Positions 10,456 through 19,560 of a stretch of DNA of 64,000 nt are shown in pieces (positions within the stretch are counted from its first letter, which is position 1; each line of letters begins with the position of its first letter). The DNA is taken from NCBI GenBank assembly GCA_947650285.1, contig CANTFL010001373.1, forward strand, positions 1 to 64,000, in the 5' to 3' direction. The position numbers were made by a program, and so were the translations under genes. The notes below the pieces were generated by a model. It searched no databases and was not told the DNA's origin. It was given only the letters and a program-made list of their open reading frames with translations. Source of the stretch: Hyaloperonospora brassicae (lineage: Eukaryota > Oomycota > Peronosporomycetes > Peronosporales > Peronosporaceae).

Positions 10456-11897
10456 TTATTCTGCCAAGCGCTTAATGTAAGAGCGATGATTCATGCTGAT
10501 TGATTTTCTCTGTCGATTACGTGATAACTCGATACCGAGACAGTATTTCAACTCGCCGATCTCCTTGATACTGAACTCTGTCTTGAGTGCACGTTTAATG
10601 TCATCAATGTCCTCTTGTGTCTGAGCAAAGAGCATCAAGTCGTCCACGTGAATGAGCACGAGACTAAAGTGACCATGCGATCGTCGCACATAGACACAAA
10701 GATCGGCAGACGTGCGCTTGAACCCTTGACCTTCAAAGTGCGCGTTCAGACGAATATTCCATTCTCTTGCCGCTTGTTTTACCGTACAACGCTTTATTAG
10801 CAGGCAATTCTAGTCCCGATGTTGCTGGTCCCCAAATCCATCCGGCTGGTCCATGTAAATCACTTCCTTGACTTCGCCGTATAGAAATGCCGTGTCGACA
10901 TCAACGTTCTCCATGATTAAATCTTGCTCCGCCGCAATTGCGATAACAACGTAGATCGACTCTTTCCGCGCCACCGGAGCATATGTCTCAAAATAGCCCA
11001 CTCCAGGACGTTGCGTGAAACCTTTTGCCACAAGTCGTGCCCTAAACTTCACGATTTCTACATTTGGTTTGCGCTTTATGCGAATTACCCACTTGCACCC
11101 GATTGATCTCTTGTCCGAGGGCAAATCTTGAAGCGTCCATGTGTCGTGTTGTGTCAGCGATTTAATCTCACATTCCATCGCACGCATCCATTCGTCCTTG
11201 TACTTGCTTCGCAGCACTTCATCGTATGTCGATGCGCTTTCACCATCCTCTTCAGCGCTGAAACAGTATTGTGCCTCGTAGCTAGCGTCATAGTCGTCGA
11301 GGTTAAAATTCCCTCGCCCTAGATTGGTAAACTCTTGATCGTAGCGCTTAATCGCTTGTTTCTTGCGTACTGGTCTCACATTAGACTCTTGCTCGCCGTC
11401 TCTTCCTGGTGTGCTCGATTGACTCGTCGGAATGGCATTGGTTGGCCGATCCATTGGTCCTGTGTTGTCAGGTGTCATTATCGGACTTCCTGGTGTCGGC
11501 GTCCTGGGTCCCTCATCGCTTGTTGCGTGGTCAGTTGGATCCAGATTATCCTCACCGTTGTCCACAACGTCGACAATTCCAGGCGTATCTTCGTTGCGTG
11601 TCTGGTCTACCGCAGTTTCCGCAAAGGTGACACTCCGGGAAATTAAAACTTTTTCAGTGGTCGTATCAAGAAGTCGATAAGCTTTGTGTTGCTTGGCATA
11701 TTTGAGCAGCATACACCGCACACCGGATGGGTCCAGCTTGTTTCGCTTCGCTTTAGGTAAATGCGAGTAGCAAAGACTTTCGAACACCCGCAATTTCTCG
11801 ATACGAGGTTTTCGCTTGAATACCATCTCGAATGGGCTTGAGTTTGGACTTGAAGCGCTTGGAAGGACGTTACGGATATCCACAGCGGTCAGCATCG
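10456..11897 (-). pseudogene. Copia copy 2: reverse transcriptase, with integrase C-terminus
   Basis: Same arrangement as copy 1: an open frame of 361 codons (10810-11895) covering the integrase tail, linker and RT fingers, a frameshift, and then a 77-codon palm piece with HVDD. I see no amino-acid difference from copy 1 in either piece. The RT is inactive for the same reasons. Confidence 0.88.
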
Positions 11898-11899
11898 CC

Positions 11900-12852
11900 T
11901 CACCAGTAAGTCTTGTCTAGCTTAGCCCCGCCCAGCACACAACGCGTCATCTCTACCAAAGTGCGATTCAGCCGTTCTGCCATGCCATTCTGCTCCGGAT
12001 TATATGGAACCGTAAATTCCTGCTTGATCATCTTTTGTTGACAAAATCGAGTCATCTCCTTATTTCGGTACTCGCCGCCATTATCACTTCGTAGTACCGT
12101 CACGTCATATTGCATTTGATCTTGATATCGTGACTATACTGTTGAAGCGCTTTGGTGACATCACTCTTCTTGCGTAGCGAGTAGATCATCGCATAGCGGC
12201 TTTTCATCATCATGAATGTCGCAACGAAGCGATAGTCCGATCTTGATGCTGGTGTGATTTGTCCTAGAACATCCGAACATACGATTGAGTCTGTACGGTG
12301 ACTCTCCCTCGCTTCTGTGTCAGCCTCAGTGCTGGTAAAAGCCTTCCGGACGTGCTTGGCTGTCGCGCAAACATCACAGACGACTTTTTGGTTTATGCAT
12401 TTTCCTTGTATGCAACCGTCTTTAATCAGCTTGTTCACGGTCGAGTATGATACGAGTCCGAGTCGGCGATGCCACAATTCAGCTTCATGATCTACCACAT
12501 GACATTGTGGGACCTCTTCAACATTAAGATTTATCAGCATTCCACATTTCACACCTGTCGCGACGACTCGCCCGCTTTCTAATACAGGACATTGGTCACT
12601 GTTCATTTTGACCGTCATCCCACGCGCTGTAGCTGCTGCCAGCGAGAAAACGTGGAGTGTATTCTCCAGACGCGCATTTATCCACAACGTGCCGTTCCAA
12701 GCACGCAAGACCACTGTGCCTTGTCCGAGCACCTGTAAGCTCGCATTGTTTTTCGTGCTATGCACGCTGCGAGCCAGTGGCGATTCAATTTATTCGATGA
12801 ACGCGCATTTGTCCTTGCACATATGTGCCGTTGCGCCGCTGTCCATGATCTA
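11900..12852 (-). pseudogene. Copia copy 2: protease and integrase
   Basis: As copy 1, with the same DSGA protease motif, the same TAG before it (12850-12852), the same TAA inside it, the same His-to-Leu change in the zinc-binding part and the same frameshifts. Copy-specific changes: FCQQKMIKQ here against FCLQNMIKQ in copy 1, LGGAKLD against LGEAKLD, and YAMIYSL against YAMVYSL. The codon before the TAG is TGC here and TGA in copy 1, so copy 1 gained a second stop after the duplication. Confidence 0.87.
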
Positions 12853-13398
12853 GCAGTCGCTCGTACTTCCTTCAATGGCGTTAAACGTCACATTCGAGTG
12901 ATCTTCTAGTCTCTCGCCACGATTATGTTTCTTGTTCCGGTAGTCGAGTGCGTAGTGTCCGCGCTTACCACAATTAAAGCACTGAATACTTGACCCTGTC
13001 TTTCGCTGACCGCCGCTTATTTTGCTAAACTTTTTCTTCTCCTGTCGTGTTCCGTTTTGAAGTGCTGTCTCGTCTTCAATGCGCAACGAATCCTTCTTGC
13101 GCACTTCCTCGGCATTCAGCTTGCTCACCAGATCCTTGAAGCTGAATTATGTGACGCTCATGCGAAAAGCCTGCACAAGACTCTCGTATTGTGCCGGAAG
13201 ACTTCGTAGCAATGTTGCACACGTATCTTCTTCACTCGGTCCGCATGAAGCTCCATTCATGTCCAACACGAGCCTCTCCAACTCCAGTACGTGAGCGTTC
13301 ATGTCCGGTGCCGTATACTTAACGGTTGCGAGCTTCTCCGTTAGCCACAGCCTACTTGCCATGTCTTGAATCCGATTAAATTGCGCGAGGGCTCCCCA
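12853..13398 (-). pseudogene. Copia copy 2: gag, N-terminus missing
   Basis: Same truncated gag as copy 1, opening directly at the LTR 3 edge on the Trp codon, with the same internal TAA (13147-13149) and the same knuckle lacking its last Cys (CFNCGKRGHYALDYR). Only silent or minor base changes separate the two. The shared truncation means neither copy can have been mobile on its own after the duplication. Confidence 0.8.
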
Positions 13399-13627
13399 TG
13401 TCTGGCAGGAGAGTGCTGGTGAACCCCAAACACCTGGACCCTAAGGTTTAACTTTCACTACCGGGTATCGAACCGGTAACCTCTGGAATATGGCTGCCAC
13501 ATATTTCCACTCGAGCTACAGCATGCTTACGAAATGCTCGTACTGGTAGTCTATTGTACCGTACTAAGTGGAGCATATTATAGACATGCTTCATCCTATG
13601 CATGTCCATAACATACCCTTTGCATCA
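13399..13627 (-). repeat. Copia LTR 3 (right)
   Basis: Third copy of the LTR, 5' end of copy 2 in element orientation. It begins TGTCTGG on the plus strand, as LTR 2 does. Private bases relative to LTR 1 and LTR 2 lie at 13468, 13478, 13502 and 13621. Similarity to the copy 2 flank runs 7 bp past this end (to 13634), which leaves the exact boundary uncertain. Confidence 0.75.
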
Positions 13628-13634
13628 CCTAATC

Positions 13635-14130
13635 CGAACAGGTTTCCCGAAGACTCTTACAAGAATAATGGTATTCTTGTGTTTGTCGATCGTTTCAGCA
13701 AGATGTTGTATCTTGCTGCAGTTTCTGAATCGATCACGGCTTAAGGCTGTGCGCGTGTCTTCATCGACACGATATTACTACTTCATGAGTTACCCCGTGA
13801 ACTCTTATCCGACCGTGACCCTCGGTTCACGGCGGAGTTTTGTCAATCCGTGTTCCGCACTTTGGGAACACAATTGAAGATGTCAATCTCTGACCACCCT
13901 GAAACAGATAGTCAGACAGAGCGTGCAAAACGTGTTCTCTAAGAGATTTTTCGAGGATGTGTCCACTCGTTCTCGAGTTGGAGTGAGTGCTTGCCGATGG
14001 TCGAATCCGCCATCAACAACTCCGATCATGCATCCACGATGCATACACCGTTCTACGTGAATGGACTACGTCACCCACATATTCCCGCTCTAATTGAGAG
14101 AGACTTTGGGTTAAGGGGGTAAGAACTCGC
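13635..14130 (+). pseudogene. Gypsy integrase core
   Basis: Begins mid-domain, right at the Copia LTR, with FPEDSYKNNGILVFVDRFSK (first catalytic Asp region of a Ty3/Gypsy integrase). It then reads DRDPRFTAEF (second Asp), PETDSQTERAKRVL (catalytic Glu) and ESAINNSDHASTMHTPFYVN, the expected order. Stops occur after SESIT and after AKRVL, with frame changes. The upstream pol domains are not found on the other side of the Copia array, where the Gypsy relic runs on the opposite strand. Integrase inserts the cDNA; this copy is dead. Confidence 0.8.
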
Positions 14131-14462
14131 TCGAGCAAAAACCATTTTGGCTCTTGCTCATCACATATCATCTAACATGCAGATAAGTGAGATGTCGATT
14201 TCGATAATGTAGACATCGAAGAAGTTGATCTTAGCAGTAGCAATGATGCTGCTGCTACTATAAACAATCCTGATGATGTTAGGATATTCAGCATCGTCAA
14301 CGATTATTCCAGCGAGGAAGAAGACAACCTCGCTGAAGAAGAAAATAATCTTTAAGCAGTGCGCACGAAGCGCACTAGAAGACAAAATAACGAGTTTAAA
14401 AGAACTTCCTGCTGACACGAGAGGTAGAAGTCCGTTTCGTTTAGATATCCGTCGCAAATGAG

Positions 14463-14756
14463 GTGGACCGCCAGAAACAGAATGCAGACAAGAATGGAAG
14501 AGCCAGTGTTCTTTTATTTAAGGTTAACGACCTAGTACTACTGTCTACGGTAAACTTACCTGGACATGTAGTCACTAATGTTGGCAGTAGTAAACTAATG
14601 CCGAAACACATTGGTCCCTTTCGTGTGTTGCACCGCAACGGCAATGCATACATGACTGAGTTGCCTTGCAGGATGCGTACGCATCCTACATTTTATGTTG
14701 GTCGTCTCCGCCCGTTCTGTCAGCACAAGGCCTCTTTTGAGAGTGGAGATGACTAG
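14463..14756 (+). pseudogene. Gypsy integrase C-terminal domain
   Basis: An open stretch of 97 codons with the GPF-type module that follows the integrase core in Ty3/Gypsy elements: a VNDLVLLSTVNLP strand, then SSKLMPKHIGPFRVL and a THPTFYVGRLRPF end. The stretch 14131-14462 between core and module is degenerate and acidic (a DNLAEEENNL-like run) and may be an expanded spacer or insertion. The chromodomain follows about 200 bp downstream in the same direction. Confidence 0.8.
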
Positions 14757-14960
14757 CACATTTAAGAATCCCCAATAGATTCATCTGATCACGGACCAAA
14801 CACTCAAGTTGATCCTTCACCAACGTAGTCTCGTTACGAGCCGCCTCTATCCCGTCGCTTAAATATCTCCTCTCGAGCTCGTTATCAAGCTGAGCGAGCG
14901 CTAATCCGATCGGTCGTTCTCCCGATCGGAACGAAGACGTCGCATGATCGACAACAAGTC

Positions 14961-15218
14961 GTGTCGACGATTGTGTTCGTGATCGGCGTCCTCCCTAAAC
15001 TCGGTCATTTAACGTTCATGGTTACCCAAAGTCTCATGCAGGTCCGACTACTGAGCCGGATCTTCGCTTTCCACCACCATCCACCGAAGCTACTAGTGGA
15101 TTCTCACGGTGGTCGACGCTTTCACGTGAAGCGTATCTTGAGCCACCGCGTGAAGAACGGAGAGCGGACAACTTACCTTGTCCGCTGGCGTGGGTATCAA
15201 CTATCTTATGACACCTAA
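14961..15218 (+). pseudogene. Gypsy chromodomain
   Basis: The last third of this 85-codon stretch is a chromodomain: FHVKRILSHR, then NGERTTYLVRWRGYQLS, with the WRGY aromatic motif; the Trp of the usual SWEP end is lost and the frame stops just after. Chromodomains at the pol C-terminus define chromoviruses and are thought to steer integration to particular chromatin. The same domain ends pol in the family A element (27597-27896, minus) and in the inserted element (40370-40560). Confidence 0.8.
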
Positions 15219-15396
15219 GAATCTCGATCCCAGCTGATGGCTGATGTTGAGGGTCTCGTTCATTAGTACGACGAGACTAATCCGATTGGTCCTCCGGACC
15301 ATCGGTTAACACGCGCTTTTGGTGCCTGTACACCTATTGCAAGTTCGCAATCGCATCCCGCATTAGTCGAGATGTGTGCTCTTCTCCAAGGCGAAC

Positions 15397-16100
15397 TTAG
15401 AAAAAAAACATTCCTATGTGCACGTTGCAAGTTGTCAACACAACTCGCCCAAGGATCGACTCGAGTGAGTCAAGGAATTTCCGCCTTACTCGAAAACAAT
15501 GCAAATGGTACCTTGCACCGGTTGGTGTTTGTTTCTCAAACTTGACGCGTACTGCTATAAGGTTTTGAAGCCATCCTCTCGTCCAAAATTCTTGACATTT
15601 TTGACGTAAGCGTTTCATGCAGTCAAAAGCGAAGCCTTGTCACGCGTTTGGTTATGATTGAACCATCGATGATTGAGGAAAGCATCGAGATAGAAGTCTA
15701 TTTCAGCGCAAATGTTCTTCACGATGGAGCTCGAGCCATGGAGCTTGCTCGCATCGAATAATGGAATTCGATGGAGTTAATTTGTCTCGTGATACAAACC
15801 ATTAATAAGGTGTTTAGCCAATTGCCTCAGATTCAGCTCATCACGCTTCATGTGGTATATTTGCCAATACCACGGGTTTCACTATGACGACGGCTCGCGC
15901 CATCTTCAACGCGCTCGTGCGAGGTCGCACGAATTGATTGTGGTGATGAGTATGAACACTCGTCACCATATTCATCATCACTGCCAAACAGTCTGTGACG
16001 CATGTCGCGAGTCCGTTCTTTCGGCAGGTTTTTAGGTGAGCGAGGCACCTCTGGTGAGCGCGATGCTTTCAAAGGCTTTTCCGAGCCAGACACATCTGAC
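15397..16100 (-). other. Antisense coding potential in Gypsy 3' region
   Basis: Between the chromodomain and the 3' LTR the plus strand is closed, but the minus strand reads like protein in pieces. 15848-16093 is a charged, serine-rich segment (LFGSDDEYGDECSYSS). It is followed in another frame by MKRDELNLRQLAKHLINGL and CAEIDFYLDAFLNHRWFNH. 15397-15618 continues with WTRGWLQNLIAVRVKFEK. No domain is recognised and the frame is broken at several points. The position and direction match the antisense ORF of the family A element. Confidence 0.4.
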
Positions 16101-16393
16101 TCGCCAGATTAGCTGACCCTTAGCTCGAGGTCACTGTGTGCATGTGGTTCGATTCCACATGCACCTGCAGCAACAATTACTGCAGGCAGAGAAAAAGCAG
16201 CAGAAGACGAATCGTATGCTGCAGAGGCTGGAAATGTAGCATACTGTGTCGTCTTTATATCACCCCGCATAGACAAATTAACTATGCGAGGCTAAGAAAG
16301 AATGAATGGGTCTAATCTAACAAGTGCTCTCCGTCATGTTAGCATCCAAGGGGTGGCCACAACAGTTACGATAGCCACATGATGACTATCACT

Positions 16394-16406
16394 TAAGAGG
16401 AGGTTA
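16394..16406 (+). promoter_or_regulatory. Polypurine tract of the plus-strand Gypsy
   Basis: AAGAGGAGG directly precedes the LTR that starts TGTAACG at 16407. This is the expected plus-strand primer site and fixes both the direction of the element and the LTR start. Confidence 0.7.
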
Positions 16407-16850
16407 TGTAACGAAGTAGCCCGTTACATGATATTGTCACTAAGGATAAAATGACAATAAAGAATATTACGCTGAATATTCTTTCATCAATATCACAGAG
16501 CATGATTATATTGTTGGAGATGACCGAAGGGTCTACTCATTGGTTGATATTGGGATGATATCGGCCTACCGATCGCTGCTAGACGCGCGCAATGGGTAGT
16601 GGGTGGACGTCATCATACGTTTAGTTCGATTAATATAATTAAGTCAAGATAAACAGAGACATAATATTATTAGGACTTGATTGTACTGTTATAACAGTTT
16701 CACTTTCACCAGAGACTAGCGTGTTCACTTAGTCTCCTTTCCTTCCTCTGTGTTGGTGCAACACTTAGCAGAGCACTGACTATCACTGTTGTCAGTAGAA
16801 GTGATCTACGTACTGATCAATCACTACGTTGTCATGAGTCCCCCGTTACA
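16407..16850 (+). repeat. Family B LTR, full length (3' LTR)
   Basis: 444 bp. It begins with a hairpin (TGTAACG, 8-base spacer, CGTTACA) and ends CCCCCGTTACA, so the outermost bases are also inverted repeats of each other. Related copies lie at 1-196 (minus), 48742-49187 (minus), 51662 onward (plus) and 59590-59955 (plus). The polypurine tract on its left marks it as the 3' LTR of the 13635-16406 element. Confidence 0.8.
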
Positions 16851-17414
16851 GAGTGGGCAATAGTCGCTCTTGATGTGTTTTGGAAGGAGGCTAACGCAGA
16901 GGTGGGAGTCGGTGGATGGCGACGCTGGTCGCAAGGATCTTACATTTAGGGAGGCAGCAGGCACTCGTGCTGAACTGGGCTCGGTTATTCCCAAGACGTC
17001 GGCTACGCATTGGCACGCCATAACTTTCCCACATCCTACATGACTAAATATCGACACAAAACTATGTCGCACTACGCAGAGATGCCTCCTGCCCGTCGGG
17101 CAAGTCAGCCGAAAAGCATTGTATGGTAAATTCACTTCTTAGTCACTGTATCTAGCACAAGAACCATCTACACGGTGGTGATGCGGCGATAATTACACCG
17201 TCTGACGCTCAGCCATTAACCATCTATAATTCATCTAATGGTAGTCTTTGTGATGCTCACAATCGGCATTTAGAGGCGGATTGGCGGTTTCCCTAACCTG
17301 GACGCCAACATTCACGCCACCCATTTCATTATCGCGGACGGTTTATCCAACATCACTGGGGTTTTTAAATCCTCGTTCATTATATTGATTTGGATATCCC
17401 CTCTTGACGATTAG
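16851..17414. other. Non-coding, no feature seen
   Basis: I see no convincing gene. A minus-strand frame of 103 codons at 16824-17135 straddles the LTR edge and has no recognisable motif. Confidence 0.5.
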
Positions 17415-17840
17415 ATGTACGCGAAGCTATTAGACAATATTGCGCCGCTTGTTTTTGGCAATGTCGAAGAGTTATTCGAATGCGTTGGGCTACAGGATAA
17501 CCTCAACGACGGCAGGAACTATTTCGCACCATCGACGCATCCGTCGGATCGGGTTCAGATCCAGGGACGCGACATCGCGTTGCTTGTCGAGCATCATATT
17601 GAAATACTGGACGCTTCGTGGAAGCCAGTCGACATCGACAAGATCAGTACCCAATGTCGGAAGCTTTGCACTGCTTATCGCACCGATAAAGTACTGAAGT
17701 CGATAATAGATGCTTGCGACCACACGCGTTCATTCGACAGCGCATGGGATGAACAGGGTCTATGGGGTCTTCGACCAGCTTTTCTGCATTTTGGGCGGCC
17801 TGAAGGCACCGTTTCCTTACACGTCGCTGGTTTAAAGTGA
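17415..17840 (+). CDS. Unrecognised ORF, 141 codons
   Basis: An uninterrupted frame from ATG to TGA with an ordinary, globular composition (contains FGNVEELFECVGLQDNLND and ILDASWKPVDIDKISTQC). It has no signal peptide, no membrane segment and no motif I can name. The base composition is less AT-rich than the ~8 kb around it, which suggests real or once-real coding. It could be one exon or a fragment of a larger gene. Nothing recognisable continues it on either side, so the function is unknown. Confidence 0.4.
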   Translation: MYAKLLDNIAPLVFGNVEELFECVGLQDNLNDGRNYFAPSTHPSDRVQIQGRDIALLVEHHIEILDASWKPVDIDKISTQCRKLCTAYRTDKVLKSIIDACDHTRSFDSAWDEQGLWGLRPAFLHFGRPEGTVSLHVAGLK

Positions 17841-18759
17841 CTTCTCCATCCTAAAGATTCGTAAAGGTGCTTTCAGCAAATCACTGACTGACCTTTCTAT
17901 TGAATGTGTTTAATGCAAGCAGTACGACATTCTGATCCATGTAATTGGTAAAGCTCGTTCGTTGAGCTCATTATAAGCACAATGCCGTACCTGCCTAATC
18001 GTTTTTTTATATGGAACCTAATTTCATTAAAGTTATCCAGATTAGGCAATTGCATAGTTTAAAGATGCCTGCTGATGTGTGACGGAGTGACTACAGGCAG
18101 GTTACACATGAAAGAAAGTCTTTTGTTGGTCAATTCTACTCAATTATAAAGATCATCGCATGAACAGTAAGCCCATACAATGTGAAGCTTACTTATTATA
18201 AAAGAAGGCTGTACGAATTTGATCAGCTGCTGATAGGACAATAGAAGACCAAATAACCGAAAATCATTCGCATCATTCTACTATAGAGCCAATCGTTTCT
18301 AGTGAACGTGGTAATGTATTCGATGCTTCTGTATTGAGAACTACAGGTAATATGATGACCTTGAGTTGTAGGTCAGCAATGCTGAAGAGTCGGATACCAC
18401 ATACGAATCGGAAGCTTCTGCTTAGTCTCTGGTGATACAAGGTGTGCATGAGCGGCAGCAAAAGAAACTCGCCACATGGAAAATATCGTGATGTATACGA
18501 CCGAATGGATCGATTCTTCTTAATTATTTAACAATATTTGCTTGAGTCTAGTCAGTCGTACTCATACGTACGAGGTGTGAGTGGTTGGCAAGTTAATGCT
18601 AGCCTCATGATGTTAGAGGAATCTCTAAATCGGATATATTAGGCATGAAGAAATCGAGGTAATCACGACAATCGTGGTGTCGGTAATAATGATGAGAATA
18701 CTCAGGAGCATATATATCGCAACCTATTGACCCCGTATCCAGCGAACCAGCCTTTATTC
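17841..18759. other. Non-coding or unreadable
   Basis: AT-rich sequence with short frames only. The minus-strand frame at 18273-18461 shows no motif. Nothing to annotate. Confidence 0.5.
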
Positions 18760-19560
18760 CACCATGTCGAGATTAAGATCGATGGTCTTAATCAACCCTT
18801 AACATATATCGTACCCCTTGTTGACCTTGTCAAGGCGTCATGCCCTTGACGCCCGTAAGAGCAAATAGCCGCGGAACACGATTTCTACATCGATGTGCTC
18901 GCTAGTAATAAACAGTGCAACGGCAGCCTTATCCGCGACGGTCACATATAGGCTTAAGCGATGAGAATATACATCCACTATGTTAAATGCATTCATCCTG
19001 ATGACTATAATGGTGAAAAAATGTTAGTCGCACTAGGATTATATATCGTCCCTAAATTGGTGCTTGGTATAGCTGCACGAGCTATCTCAAAATAAAGGCT
19101 TATCGGAATGATATAGCGCAATCGTGTTATAGTAAGATGGAAATACACCGTAATGTCGGTGTGTACATCCTCCCCAATATGCCGTATAGACCAGCAAGCA
19201 TCACCTTTAGGGTTAAGAAAGAGATTGCGATCTTGCAAGCTATTTACCAGCACTTTTGCAATAATTATTGGATGGCCCTTCTTAACTATCTGGGGGGCCT
19301 CGTCGTACCGCTGGAGGAGACCGACTTCGCCAAGAAAAGTTGAAATTTAGGCTTTCAACTAATTTATCGAGGCAAAAACCTGGGCCGAGAAACGCGATAC
19401 ATTGTCCGGTGGATTAAGTCTTATCCAATTCGCGTCAATTATATATTTGATTCACCAAAATGCGTTGATTACCGCCCTAATACGGTATTGGATGTTATAG
19501 TGGTGGAAATTTCGGGCAATATCAGCCGCCGAACTATTTTACTGTAATGAAAATGTATTG
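18760..19560 (+). pseudogene. Unrecognised decayed coding relic
   Basis: Plus-strand patches read as protein in changing frames: INDGL-like strand then PLTYIVPLVDLVKASC near 18790-18845; NVGVYILPNMPYRPASITF with KKEIAILQAIYQHFCNNYW at 19150-19280; and GRETRYIVRWIKSYPIRVNY with SPKCVDYRPNTVLDVIVVEI at 19385-19515. Several stops fall between them. The patches are too protein-like for random AT-rich sequence, but I recognise no family. A decayed host gene or the remains of a non-LTR element are both possible. Confidence 0.4.

Larger units (their letters stand above)
5441..13634 (-). mobile_element. Tandem pair of Copia elements sharing a central LTR
   Basis: Three copies of a ~229-bp repeat (5441, 9420, 13399) alternate with two nearly identical 3.75-kb bodies, so the unit repeats every 3979 bp. 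Each body reads on the minus strand as Copia (Ty1) gag, protease, integrase, RT, RNase H. Both bodies carry the same lesions: a TAA in gag, a TAG plus a TAA in protease, frameshifts in integrase and RT, and a TAA before RNase H. I count about eight body differences by eye, mostly in the integrase-gag half. No matching 5-bp target duplication flanks the whole array (GTCAC on the left, CCTAA on the right). This looks like a tandem produced by LTR-LTR recombination of an already dead element, not two insertions. Confidence 0.9.
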
